Source: Actinomadura sp. K4S16 | GTDB taxonomy: Bacteria; Actinomycetota; Actinomycetes; Streptosporangiales; Streptosporangiaceae | DNA: 64,000 nt | Assembly: GCF_008327685.1 (NCBI RefSeq) | Contig: NZ_BDDE01000016.1 | Coordinates: 1 to 64,000, forward strand | Reading direction: 5' to 3' | Shown: one piece after another, positions 8,723 through 16,589 of the stretch | How positions within the stretch are numbered: position 1 is the stretch's first letter | How the letters are laid out: each line of letters opens with the position of its first letter | Notes under the pieces: model-generated | What the model saw: only the letters and a program-made list of their open reading frames with translations | Databases searched by the model: none | What the model was told of the DNA's origin: nothing | Made by a program: the position numbers and the translations under genes

Positions 8723-8743
8723 TGTTGACCTGTACATACAACA
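8723..8743. promoter_or_regulatory. Candidate operator/promoter between HATPase and XRE genes
   Basis: The inverted repeat TGTTG-N11-CAACA encloses a central TGTACA and a TTGACC that could serve as a -35 box for the rightward XRE gene. The site lies 20 bases before its start codon, in the spacer of the divergent pair. Autoregulation by the XRE protein is inference. Confidence 0.4.
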
Positions 8744-8762
8744 TTGCAAAACAGGAGGACTG

Positions 8763-9578
8763 GTGCCCCTCGTTCGCGATCCCCTCGATCCCAAGATCTC
8801 CATGTATCACTTCCTGGCCTTCTACCTGCGTTTTCTTCGCGAGAGGGCTGGTCTCTCGCTCGCTCAGGCCGGAAAGATCATCGGAGTCACGAGGTCTTCT
8901 GTTTGTAACATCGAGGCGGGGAGGCAGCGTCCTCAAGAAGATCATTTGGTGAAGCTCGACGAGAAGTACGGGACCGGAAGGCTGTTGCAGCTCTTACTCT
9001 GGTTTGCCCGAATGATGCACGATCCGGATTGGGGGAGGCAGCTCGACAAGTACGAAGAGGAGGCCATCTCCGTCAAGACCTATCACGGTCAGGCCGTCCC
9101 CCTGGCGCTCCAAACAGACGACTACACCTGGGCCTGCGTCGAGGCGAGCAGGTTCAAAGATCTGGACGCGACCATGGCTCGCCGCGTCGCGCGCAAGCGG
9201 GCGTACTGGGAGAAGGGAGATTCGCTCCTGACCTGGGCGGTGATTGACGAGGCTGTCCTCGCCCGCATGGTCGGTGGCCCAGACGTAATGAGGAAGCAGT
9301 TTGAGCATCTGCTTGCCCTTGCTGAGCTTCCGCATGTGAGTTTGCGCATCATCCCTTTCTCGTCCGGCGCGCACATGGGTTTCGAGGGGTCGGTGCAGAT
9401 CCTTGGACTGGAGGACCGCGACGTCGCGTACTCCGGTGCGCAGCATGGCGGACGCCTGATCGAAACGCCTGGCGAGGTTCGGGAGCTGTCCGTTATGTTC
9501 GATCGCATCGGCGTGAAGGCTGCCTCTGAGGAAGCCTCTCGCGAGATCATCAAGCAGTATGCGGAGCGACTCACATGA
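8763..9578 (+). CDS. XRE family regulator with C-terminal DUF5753-type domain
   Basis: 271 residues. An XRE helix-turn-helix lies near residues 20-70 (FLRERAGLSLAQAGKIIGVT, SVCNIEAGRQRP); the rest is the sensor half typical of actinomycetes, with MMHDPDWG, YEEEAISVKTYHGQAVPLAL, LPHVSLRIIPFSSGAHMGFE and GSVQIL. The GTG at 8763 follows AGGAGG. The last bases overlap the next gene by four (ATGA), so the two are translationally coupled. With the divergent ATPase and two DUF397 genes this is the module found many times in actinomycete genomes and linked in Streptomyces to development control. The exact role here is unknown. Confidence 0.9.
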   Translation: MPLVRDPLDPKISMYHFLAFYLRFLRERAGLSLAQAGKIIGVTRSSVCNIEAGRQRPQEDHLVKLDEKYGTGRLLQLLLWFARMMHDPDWGRQLDKYEEEAISVKTYHGQAVPLALQTDDYTWACVEASRFKDLDATMARRVARKRAYWEKGDSLLTWAVIDEAVLARMVGGPDVMRKQFEHLLALAELPHVSLRIIPFSSGAHMGFEGSVQILGLEDRDVAYSGAQHGGRLIETPGEVRELSVMFDRIGVKAASEEASREIIKQYAERLT

Positions 9579-9775
9579 GTACGAAGTGGCGGAAGAGCTC
9601 GTACAGCGGCGGCGTGAATGATGAGCACTGTGTTGAGGTCAGCCGCCTCGCGCCAGGGGGCGAGATCGGTGTTCGGGACTCCAAGAACCCAGACGGTGGT
9701 CACCTCTCGCTGCCTGTTGCGGAGGCTGCATGTCTGATCCAGCGGCTCAAGCAGTATCAGGAAAGTCAAGCGTGA
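9575..9775 (+). CDS. DUF397 protein, copy 1
   Basis: 66 residues with the complete DUF397 signature: WRKSSYSGG at the start, HCVEVSRL, GVRDSKNPDGG and LSLPVAEAACLIQRLK. The ATG overlaps the stop of the XRE gene (ATGA). DUF397 proteins work as small partners of the neighbouring XRE regulator; biochemistry is not established. Confidence 0.9.
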   Translation: MSTKWRKSSYSGGVNDEHCVEVSRLAPGGEIGVRDSKNPDGGHLSLPVAEAACLIQRLKQYQESQA

Positions 9776-9957
9776 CGAACGCATGGCGCAAGAGCACTCA
9801 CAGCGGTGGAGCAGATGACCAGCACTGCGTTGAGCTGGGACGACTTGCGCCAGACGCCGGGGTCGGGGTGCGGGACAGCAAGGACCCGGGTGGGGGCCAC
9901 CTCTCTCTGTCCGTGGCGGAAGCCGCCCGCCTGATCCAGCGGCTCAAGCAGTACTAA
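9772..9957 (+). CDS. DUF397 protein, copy 2
   Basis: 61 residues, a close paralogue of the preceding gene (WRKSTHSGG, HCVELGRLAP, GVRDSKDPGGGHLSL). The frame is open from 9730, but the GTG at 9772 overlaps the previous stop as GTGA and places WRKS at the usual distance from the start. The three genes thus form a chain of four-base overlaps. The tandem pair probably arose by local duplication. Confidence 0.85.
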   Translation: MTNAWRKSTHSGGADDQHCVELGRLAPDAGVGVRDSKDPGGGHLSLSVAEAARLIQRLKQY

Positions 9958-9959
9958 CG

Positions 9960-10376
9960 TTAGCGTCGCCGGGCGTCCGTGTGTCGGGAGCGGGCCTCGT
10001 TGATTTCCGCCTCGTGGCGGACTGCCCAGTCGGCCAGCGCTGAAAGCGGTTCCAGCAGACTGCCGCCGAGCGGGCTCAGGCTGTACTCGACGCTTGGCGG
10101 CACCGTCGGGTGCACCTCGCGTCTTACCAGCCCGTCGGCCTCCAGACCTCGCAGGGTACGGGTCAGCATGCGTTGGCTGATGCCGTCGACGGCACGGTGC
10201 AGTTCGTTGTACCGGTGCGGACGACCCCCGAGAAGGATCACCAGGAGCATGCTCCACTTGTCGCCCACCCGCCGGAACACGTCCCCGACCGGACACGCGG
10301 CCAACTCGTCGGCGGGCACCGGGCGAGGCAGGTCATGCGCCAGCACAGAGGGAACACCGGTGTTCGTACCGGACAT
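9960..10376 (-). CDS. HxlR family transcriptional regulator
   Basis: 138 residues with the HxlR winged helix: CPVGDVFRRVGDKWSMLLVI, RYNELHRAVDGISQRMLTRT, LRGLEADGLVRREVHPTVPP, VEYSLSPLG. The invariant Cys29 near the helix, a redox-sensing residue in some members, is present. It is divergent from the SDR gene and meets the DUF397 gene tail to tail, with two bases between stops. It probably controls the SDR gene and itself. Confidence 0.9.
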   Translation of the reverse strand: MSGTNTGVPSVLAHDLPRPVPADELAACPVGDVFRRVGDKWSMLLVILLGGRPHRYNELHRAVDGISQRMLTRTLRGLEADGLVRREVHPTVPPSVEYSLSPLGGSLLEPLSALADWAVRHEAEINEARSRHTDARRR

Positions 10377-10406
10377 CTAACTGCCTTCTTCCGCCATCCG
10401 CCGGGG

Positions 10407-10428
10407 CGGCACATGATCAGACGTGCCG
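10407..10428. promoter_or_regulatory. Candidate HxlR operator
   Basis: An inverted repeat CGGCAC-N10-GTGCCG with an inner TGATCA lies in the 76-base gap between the divergent HxlR and SDR starts. Position and symmetry fit a regulator site; binding is inferred. Confidence 0.45.
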
Positions 10429-10452
10429 CTTACGAGACTAGGGAGTCGCACA

Positions 10453-11289
10453 GTGCCGGACCAGCCGTCCAAGACCGTCATCATCAGCGGCGGGACCACC
10501 GGCATGGGCCGGGCGGTCGCCCTGGAACGGCTGGCCAGAGGCGACCACGTCACCGTGATCGGCAGTAACGAGGCGAGGGGCCGCGCCCTGCTCGACCACG
10601 CCGCCGATCCGAACCTGCGGTTTCTGCGGGCGGACTTGTCCTCGATCGCCGAAGTCGAACGGGTCATCGCTGACATCTCCGAGCAGCATCAGGCCATCGA
10701 TGCGCTGGCATTGTTCGCCAACCGGATCAGTCCCGAATACAAAGAGACCCAGGACGGACTCGAGTTCACCTTCGCCCTTTACTACCTGAGCCGCTATCTG
10801 CTCGGCCACCGGCTGCGCCCGCTTCTCGACGCCGCTCCCGACCCCGTGATCATCAACGTGGCCGGTGTCGGGAGCACCGCAGGAAAGATCTTTTGGGACG
10901 ATCCGCAGCTGGCGCGCCGTTACGGGCAGGTGCGTGCCCAACTCCAGGCCGGCCGGGCGAACGACCTGCTCGGCGTCGCGTTCGCCGGCCAGGCGGAGAG
11001 CAAGGTCCGCTACATCCTTTACCATCCCGGATTCACGCGCAGTGGAGCCGACGGTCACCCGAACCCGCTCATCCGAAACACGATCAGACTGCTCGCGAGA
11101 TTCTTCGCTCGTCCCGTCGCCGACGCGGTCCGGCCGATCGTCGAATGGATCGACCAACCGCCCGAAAGCGCGCTGTCCGCGATCGATCGCGGCAAGCCCG
11201 TCGACATGTCCCTGAAGACCTTGGACCCTGACGATGCCGCCCGTCTCGCCGCCTACACGCGAGACCTGCTGCGCAGCCGCAGCCGCTAG
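10453..11289 (+). CDS. SDR family protein with degenerate active site
   Basis: 278 residues. The Rossmann start TVIISGGTTGMGRAVALE is a good TGxxxGxG cofactor loop and FLRADLSS follows as expected. The usual NAG is FANRI. At the place of YxxxK, aligned on the following ANDLL segment, the sequence is LQAGR, so the catalytic Tyr and Lys seem replaced by Leu and Arg. It may bind NAD(P) without ordinary reductase chemistry. The GTG at 10453 has GGGAG seven bases upstream and is preferred over an ATG at 10423. It is divergent from the HxlR regulator. Confidence 0.75.
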   Translation: MPDQPSKTVIISGGTTGMGRAVALERLARGDHVTVIGSNEARGRALLDHAADPNLRFLRADLSSIAEVERVIADISEQHQAIDALALFANRISPEYKETQDGLEFTFALYYLSRYLLGHRLRPLLDAAPDPVIINVAGVGSTAGKIFWDDPQLARRYGQVRAQLQAGRANDLLGVAFAGQAESKVRYILYHPGFTRSGADGHPNPLIRNTIRLLARFFARPVADAVRPIVEWIDQPPESALSAIDRGKPVDMSLKTLDPDDAARLAAYTRDLLRSRSR

Positions 11290-11376
11290 CGCCAATTCAG
11301 CCGACTATCCGCAGGTCAGCGCCATCTGGCGAAGGGGCCATCTTGGTGAAGCGTGCGGGTGGACGTGCAAGACGTG

Positions 11377-11883
11377 TCAGGTCGAGAAGCCCTGAGCGTC
11401 GCGTCCGGACGGGTCCGTTGCGCGAAGGCTCTCGTAAAGGCCGCCCAGGCGTCGTCCGGTGTCTTGGCCGGTGGAGTCGGTCTCGTGAAGACTCCAGCCT
11501 GGATACGGCTGGTCATCCGGGGTGGTGGCACTGGAATCGTCGATCACGAGCAGTGTGCCGAAGACCGCCTCGAACGCGGCGGCTTGCATGGTGAGCACGA
11601 TGTCGTCGCGTTCGGCTCCGGCGGCGAGCAGGCGAGCTGCCGCAGGGACGTTCTCCACCGCGCCCGGACTGCCCCATCCGTCGAGGACCTCGTCCCAGAG
11701 GCGGCGCAGCAGCAGGAAGCCCGCCAGCTGGGGGATGTCTTCGGAGACCTCCGACATGGCCCACTCCTCCGGTCCGTCTGCACCGACTTGGGCGAAGCGG
11801 TCCCGCAGTGCGATCGCGGCGGCGCGCTGTTGCGTCGGGAGGCCGGCGAGCCACTGGTCCCAGGCGCTCTGTTCGTTGGTCAT
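11377..11883 (-). CDS. Hypothetical protein
   Basis: 168 residues, acidic and mostly helical (WLAGLPTQQRAAAIALRDRF, LAGFLLLRRLWDEVLDGWG, DDIVLTMQAAAFEAVFGTLL). No signal peptide, membrane segment or catalytic motif is visible and I do not recognise the family. Its start codon lies about 20 bases from the left hairpin of the tnpB element, so the insertion may have separated it from its promoter. Confidence 0.6.
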   Translation of the reverse strand: MTNEQSAWDQWLAGLPTQQRAAAIALRDRFAQVGADGPEEWAMSEVSEDIPQLAGFLLLRRLWDEVLDGWGSPGAVENVPAAARLLAAGAERDDIVLTMQAAAFEAVFGTLLVIDDSSATTPDDQPYPGWSLHETDSTGQDTGRRLGGLYESLRATDPSGRDAQGFST

Positions 11884-11993
11884 CGGATACCTGCAGCGTG
11901 GAGGCCCTGTCCTTCAGGGCGGGGAGGGAACGCGGCTTGGTGCGGCATGGGGACCGTCCCGGGTTTGTCGGTGGCTGTCTGTACGTTGTGCGC

Positions 11994-13196
11994 ATGTACC
12001 GGTACCGCTTGTGTCCGACCTCTCTGCAGGAGGCGGGGCTGCTGGAGCATTGCGGGCATGCCCGCTTCGTGTGGAACCTGGCCGTGGAGCAGCAGTCGTG
12101 GTGGACGCCGCGCCGTGGTCCCGCGCCGGGGTATCTCGCCCAGGCCCGCCAGTTGACCGAGGCCCGCGCCGCGAACCCGTGGCTGGCGGCCGGTTCGCAG
12201 ACGGTGCAGCAGCAGGCGCTGCGGGATTTCGCGCAGGCGATGAGCAACTTCTTCGCGGGCACGCACCGGCGCCCGACGTGGCGCAAGGCCGGGTTGCACG
12301 AGGGGTTCCGGATCGTCGGGGTCCGCAGGCGGCAGTGGGACGTGCGGCGCCTGTCGCGCCGCACGGGTGAGGTGCGGGTCCCGAAGGTGGGGTGGGTGCG
12401 GTTCCGGTGGTCGCGGCCCGTGCCCGAGGGTGTGAAGTCGTTCCGGGTGACCCGTGACCGCGCCGGCCGGTGGCATGTCGCGTTCGCCGCGGTCCCCGAC
12501 CCGGTCCCCGCGCCCGGCAACGGGCAGGCGGTCGGCGTCGACCGGGGCGTGGCCGTGTCCGCTGCACTGTCGACCGGGGAGACCTCGACCGTTGCGGGCC
12601 TGACACCCGGCGAGGCCGAGCGGCTGAACCGGCTGCTGCGGTGCCTGGCCCGCGCGAAGCGGGGATCCAACCGCCGCAACAGGATCAAGGCCGCCATGGC
12701 CCGGCTCAAAGCCCGTGAGGCCGACCGCCGCAAGGACTGGGTCGAGAAGACCTCGACAGATCTGGCGCGCCGCTTCGAGGTGATCGCCGTCGAGGACCTC
12801 GACGTGCGCGCGATGACCCGCTCGGCCAAGGGCACCATCGGGGCCCCCGGCGCGGGCGTCCGCCACAAGGCCGGACTCAACCGGGGGATCCTGGCCAACG
12901 GGTGGGGGCAGCTCGCCGCCCGCCTCGAACACAAAGCACCCGGCCGCGTGATCCGGGTGAACCCGGCGTACACGTCGCAGACCTGCAACCCCTGCGGGCA
13001 CCGCGCCCCGGAGAACCGCGAGAGCCAAGCGGTGTTCCGGTGCGTCGCCTGCGGGCACCAGGCCCACGCCGACGTCAACGCCGCACGCAACATCCGAGAC
13101 ACCGCCGTGGGACGCACGGTGGCAGCGCGGGGAGCCCTCCAGCCGGAAGGCGGGGCCGTGAACCGCGAACCTCAATCTTTGCTCCTGCCTGCGTAG
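11994..13196 (+). CDS. tnpB: TnpB/OrfB RNA-guided endonuclease of an IS605-type element
   Basis: 400 residues from the ATG at 11994, where the family begins (MYRYRLCPTS). RuvC residues are intact: D183 in GVDRGV, E267 in AVEDLD, D360 in HADVNAARNI. A four-cysteine zinc ribbon lies between the last two (CNPCGH at 331-336, CVACGH at 350-355), so the nuclease looks active. TnpB proteins use an RNA from the right end of the element to cut DNA and keep the element in place. The frame is open back to 11808, which would cross the left end; I reject that longer form. Confidence 0.9.
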   Translation: MYRYRLCPTSLQEAGLLEHCGHARFVWNLAVEQQSWWTPRRGPAPGYLAQARQLTEARAANPWLAAGSQTVQQQALRDFAQAMSNFFAGTHRRPTWRKAGLHEGFRIVGVRRRQWDVRRLSRRTGEVRVPKVGWVRFRWSRPVPEGVKSFRVTRDRAGRWHVAFAAVPDPVPAPGNGQAVGVDRGVAVSAALSTGETSTVAGLTPGEAERLNRLLRCLARAKRGSNRRNRIKAAMARLKAREADRRKDWVEKTSTDLARRFEVIAVEDLDVRAMTRSAKGTIGAPGAGVRHKAGLNRGILANGWGQLAARLEHKAPGRVIRVNPAYTSQTCNPCGHRAPENRESQAVFRCVACGHQAHADVNAARNIRDTAVGRTVAARGALQPEGGAVNREPQSLLLPA

Positions 13197-13242
13197 GAGA
13201 CCGGGTTGGAATCCCCCGCCTTCAGGCAGGGGAGGACGTCAA
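13100..13242 (+). ncRNA. Putative omega (reRNA) guide scaffold of the tnpB element
   Basis: By analogy with characterised TnpB systems, the guide scaffold covers the 3' end of tnpB and the right-end hairpin, and the guide follows the element's edge. Here the right hairpin 13214-13232 ends the scaffold, so the native guide would begin near 13243 (GGGCAGATCATGGCG). The 5' limit is a guess. Confidence 0.45.
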
Positions 13243-13249
13243 GGGCAGA

Positions 13250-13909
13250 TCATGGCGTATGAGGCCGAACTCCTCGTATGCCTTGCTCTCGGCCCGGCGG
13301 CTCCGGCCCAGGCCGAGAAGCAGAGGCGACAGTCGTCCTAAGACGCGCCTGGCGCGCCATGCGGTAGTGGAGGTAGACGACTCTTGCGAAGGTGCGGGTC
13401 TCAACGAGTTCGAGATCCGCCTGGCGCTTGTGCTGGGGGTAGAACGGAGTGCCGCCCCCAACGAGCACCGGGTAGACCCTGACCCGGTACTCATCGATCA
13501 GATCCAGATCGGCCGCTTGGCCGGCGAGGGTCGCGCCGCCGATCGCGATGCTGCCTTCCCCCGGCTCGGCCCGCAGCCGCTCGATCTCCTCCGCCAGGCC
13601 ACCGGAGGCCAGGCGGGCATTGCCCCGCACCTCCGTCAGCGTGGTGGAGAACACCACCTTCGGAAGCGGGTTCCAGAGTGCCGCCCATTCGCGCTCCGAG
13701 TCGTCGAACGATGAGACCTGGTCGCCGGTCTCCCAGTACAGCATCGTCTCGTAGAGCCGGCGCCCCATCAGGTGGACACCGACTCCTTGGATCTCCTCGA
13801 TGGAGAAGCGGAAGACCTCCTCGTCGGGCGCCGCCCAGCCGAAGCCGCCGTCCGGCCCGACGATGTAGCCGTCAAGTGAGACGGCCATCGAATAGATCAC
13901 GCTGCGCAT
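13250..13909 (-). CDS. Dihydrofolate reductase family protein (RibD C-terminal type)
   Basis: 219 residues. It begins SVIYSMAVSLDGYIVGPDGG, has HLMGRRLYETM, SIAIGGATLAGQAADLDLID and YRVRVYPVLVGGGTPFY, all typical of RibD-like NAD(P)H reductases of unknown substrate. The ATG at 13909 has GAGGAGG before it; the frame's earlier start at 13951 lacks support. The family normally ends near ETRTFARVVYLHYR; here another 35 residues rich in Arg and Pro follow up to a stop eight bases outside the tnpB element, so the original C-terminus may have been changed by local rearrangement. Confidence 0.8.
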   Translation of the reverse strand: MRSVIYSMAVSLDGYIVGPDGGFGWAAPDEEVFRFSIEEIQGVGVHLMGRRLYETMLYWETGDQVSSFDDSEREWAALWNPLPKVVFSTTLTEVRGNARLASGGLAEEIERLRAEPGEGSIAIGGATLAGQAADLDLIDEYRVRVYPVLVGGGTPFYPQHKRQADLELVETRTFARVVYLHYRMARQARLRTTVASASRPGPEPPGREQGIRGVRPHTP

Positions 13910-14173
13910 CAGGCGCCTCCTCGGTAACGGGTTCGACAGTACGACCGCCATACGCCGCAGAACTCATCACGGTTCGGGAACCCCCTCCGCGTCCCCACAG
14001 GAGCCCCCCACCCGAATGCGGGAGCCTCCAAGCCCGGTCGCGCTCGACTCGTCGCAGTCGGCGAATCCCGGCGGGCGTCGCAACGCGTGCTCTGGCCGTG
14101 TCGTCGAGACGGATGGCCGTACTCGCACTCCCTTTTTCGCGGACGCTTCCAAGGGCGCTGCGGAAGCTAACGC

Positions 14174-14300
14174 GCTTAAGGCTGTACTGCGATCGGTGCT
14201 GGTCGGTTCGGCGTCACGCTCGGGTCGGAATCTCGGCCCGCACCTCGTCCAACGACAGGCCGAGGACCTCGGCGATCGCCGCGATGGCGGGACACCGAAC
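14174..14300 (-). pseudogene. Truncated, frameshifted copy of the XRE gene at 18229
   Basis: Bases 14174-14288 align at roughly 85 percent with 18227-18341, the 3' part of the intact XRE regulator. The reading corresponds to IAAIAEVLGLSLDEV followed by a two-base deletion that breaks the frame. The 5' half, with the DNA-binding helix, is missing. It is a dead copy. Confidence 0.75.
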
Positions 14301-14658
14301 TGGAGAGACCTCGCCAAGCGGATGACCTAGATCGTGACAGCGGCAATTGGGACACTACATATTTCTGCAAATAGGTCAGCTCCACATTACTTGTCTATAG
14401 TTGTCTGTATTCATTATTCGCCTATGCAAGCCCTCAACTATGCACGAAAGTGGTTGCCTGCCGGGCCCCGGGCCGCGCTAGGGCGCATGTCGACCCCCAG
14501 GAGGTCGACCTGTGCACGTGCAGAGTTCGCACATGCCCGGTTACATGGGGCGCGGTTCTGCCGTGACGTAAGCCCCGCGCGTCCAGGGCCGAGCCTGGCG
14601 GGCTGCCCGACCGTTGTCCTGGGAGCGGCCCGCCTCCCCAGTGGAAGGGCTGACGAGC
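14301..14658. other. Non-coding stretch with an AT-rich island upstream of the toxin gene
   Basis: Bases 14340-14450 are far less GC-rich than the surroundings (TACATATTTCTGCAAATAGG, TCTATAGTTGTCTGTATTC). No gene is supported. The island probably carries the promoter of the toxin-immunity genes and marks foreign DNA. Confidence 0.5.
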
Positions 14659-16074
14659 GTGGGCATGGACAATCCCCCTGGTGGGCCGGGCAAAGGCCCC
14701 GAGACCACCGACAAGCCCACGTCACCCGACACCGGCGGCACGTCATCGCACGACCATCCCGGAGCGGACGGGAAAACGCCCCGCATGGACAGCCTCGCCG
14801 CAGCAGGCTGGAAGTTTCCCGGACGACCCGAAGCCGGCACCGGGCAGCCCGGCGACCGCGATCCGAAGACCAACGGCTCCACCGCCGACCCGACCCGCGA
14901 CAAGCCACAGGCGCAGGGTGGCTCCCCAGCCGAAGCGAAGCCGGACGTCAGGAAAGGCCCAGAGGCCGACAAAACTGACTCCGACCCCCCATCGACCGAA
15001 CTTGACGACGGCGAAACCGACCCGGCCCAGACCGGCAACGGTGGCCCGGAGGCGGTGAAGCCCGGCCCGGTCGATTCCGAGGACCTACGCGAGGACGAGG
15101 TTGATCGCGGCAACGACGACCAGGAAGCCAAGACCGGCCAATCGGAGACCCGTAACGCCGGTGACCAGGGAAACCGCGACAACAAGGAAGCACCTCCCCA
15201 AGACAACGGCAGCTCGACCGGCGACAAGACCGACGATCCGCCACCTTCCCAGCAGCTGCCTTCCCGCCTGGAAAGCCTCGCCCGCGCCCGCGAAGCACAA
15301 CACGAATACGCAGAACAGCAACGCGCCGAGCCCCGAGGCGTCCAACCCTCCAACGAAATCGGGCAAAAGACCCTGAGTGGCCAGGACGACCAAGAAGCCT
15401 CACTCCAGGACGAGGACACGGGAGGGTGGGAGCTCGGGCCAGAAGTGCAACCTCCAGCCACCGAGACGCAACCCGGCGACGAGGACGACGACACCGAGGG
15501 CAGCGGCGGCGGTGGCAGCGGCGGCAGCAACGTCGACACCTACAGCGGCGGTGATAACGACGACAACGAGGACAACGCTGACGAGAACGGCAGGCCGCCC
15601 GAGGAAGAAACGGATGCCACGAAACAGAGCGGCGCCCCGCCCGACTTGGGAGAGACGTACCCTGTCACCGAGGAGCAACAGCGATCCTTCGATCAGATCA
15701 AACAGCGTCTCGACAGCCTCAGTAAGAAAAAACAGTTAGAGGAAGTCGGCAAAGGCTTCGAAAGAGACGGTCTGAAGTACAAGCCTGAAGCTGATCTGCT
15801 CGGGACCACGAAGCACGGTATCGACTGGTCTGAAGGTATGGCTCGCGCGATAAAAGACGGTCGACCGCAAGGGCGGTTCGGTAGCGCAGCAGACGTCCAG
15901 TACGCGACGGAGCGCGGAGCCGAACTAGGACCGAGAAAGAAGCGGTTCTTCAGACTCCCCGAAGGGCATGACTGTATAGAGTATCATCCAGATGGCACGA
16001 CAAGCACACCAGACAGCATTTTCGTCAAGGTGCGCCCCAATGGCAAGGTTCACGCCTACCCGCTGACTCGATAG
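14659..16074 (+). CDS. Probable polymorphic toxin: long disordered acidic arm plus C-terminal effector domain
   Basis: About 471 residues. Residues 1-330 are disordered, full of Pro, Asp, Glu, Gln, Gly and Thr (GSGGGGSGGSNVDTYSGG, DNDDNEDNADENG), with no WXG, LXG, signal or membrane part. The last 130 residues form a compact basic domain: GIDWSEGMARAIKDGRPQGR, FGSAADVQYATERGAELGP, HDCIEYHPDGTTSTPDSIF, VKVRPNGKVHAYPL. Its Arg/His/Asp pattern recalls toxin nucleases of the BECR group, but I cannot assign a family. An immunity-like gene follows after eight bases, the main reason for the call. Start GTG 14659 has GGAAGGG nine bases upstream; ATG 14665 is an alternative. Confidence 0.6.
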   Translation: MGMDNPPGGPGKGPETTDKPTSPDTGGTSSHDHPGADGKTPRMDSLAAAGWKFPGRPEAGTGQPGDRDPKTNGSTADPTRDKPQAQGGSPAEAKPDVRKGPEADKTDSDPPSTELDDGETDPAQTGNGGPEAVKPGPVDSEDLREDEVDRGNDDQEAKTGQSETRNAGDQGNRDNKEAPPQDNGSSTGDKTDDPPPSQQLPSRLESLARAREAQHEYAEQQRAEPRGVQPSNEIGQKTLSGQDDQEASLQDEDTGGWELGPEVQPPATETQPGDEDDDTEGSGGGGSGGSNVDTYSGGDNDDNEDNADENGRPPEEETDATKQSGAPPDLGETYPVTEEQQRSFDQIKQRLDSLSKKKQLEEVGKGFERDGLKYKPEADLLGTTKHGIDWSEGMARAIKDGRPQGRFGSAADVQYATERGAELGPRKKRFFRLPEGHDCIEYHPDGTTSTPDSIFVKVRPNGKVHAYPLTR

Positions 16075-16082
16075 GGATATAC

Positions 16083-16583
16083 ATGAGTTTTTGGCTGCAG
16101 GTGGGAAGCCCGGAGACCCTGGAGGTCGCGTCAGCTGCGGACATGGCGCACGCGACAGCGCAAATGTATCCCATGAATACCGAAGATGCCATCTTGTTCT
16201 GGAACCGGGTCCCCGTGCGACTCGAATACCGCTACGACATTCCCGTCCTGCTTGATGATTTGGTCCCGCTGCTTGAAGAGGTCCAGGACCCCGAAATTTC
16301 CCAGACGGAGGTATACTGGGGATCCGACACATTCTCCGCCGATTGGAACATCGCACGTGACGGAGATTCGCTCAGAATCAATTCGCGCTGGGACAGTGTT
16401 CATGGAAGCTACGAACCTCTCCTCAACGAGCGAAGTCAGTTGACCGTGAGCATCGATTCCTTCGTAGCCGAGTGGTTGAAGGTGCTGCGCCGGATCACAT
16501 CCGACCTCGCCCTCCGCCATGTGCGCCTGGAGGATGACGACATCGCGTCCCGGGCGAGAACGTTGTTGTCGAAGGCGAGTTGA
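16083..16583 (+). CDS. Probable immunity protein
   Basis: 166 residues, acidic, single domain: DAILFWNRVPVRLEYRYDI, PVLLDDLVPLLEEV, EVYWGSDTFSADWNI, LRINSRWDSVHGSYEPLL, VSIDSFVAEWLKVL. It lacks signal and membrane parts and so acts in the cytoplasm. It starts eight bases after the toxin stop with the weak ribosome site GGGATAT. Small acidic proteins directly downstream of a toxin C-terminal domain usually neutralise it. I do not know a named immunity family for it; the assignment rests on position, charge and size. Confidence 0.6.
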   Translation: MSFWLQVGSPETLEVASAADMAHATAQMYPMNTEDAILFWNRVPVRLEYRYDIPVLLDDLVPLLEEVQDPEISQTEVYWGSDTFSADWNIARDGDSLRINSRWDSVHGSYEPLLNERSQLTVSIDSFVAEWLKVLRRITSDLALRHVRLEDDDIASRARTLLSKAS

Positions 16584-16589
16584 CCTCCG

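Larger units (their letters stand above)
11900..13242 (+). mobile_element. IS200/IS605-like tnpB-only element
   Basis: The element is bounded by hairpins sharing the motif CTTCAGGxxGGGGAGG: left at 11904-11920 (GCCCTG-tcctt-CAGGGC) and right at 13214-13232 (CCCCGCC-ttca-GGCaGGGG). After the right hairpin comes GTCAA at 13238-13242, like the TCAA right cleavage site of IS605-type elements. There is no tnpA Y1 transposase, so it would need one in trans. Exact ends are inferred. Confidence 0.75.

Noticed and set aside
13250..13290. tnpB insertion inside the DHFR-like gene
   Set aside because: The element's right end lies eight bases beyond the stop codon of that gene; only the odd C-terminal tail hints at rearrangement.
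14016..14330. Plus-strand frame of 104 codons over the broken XRE copy
   Set aside because: It is the antisense of the pseudogene and matches no family.
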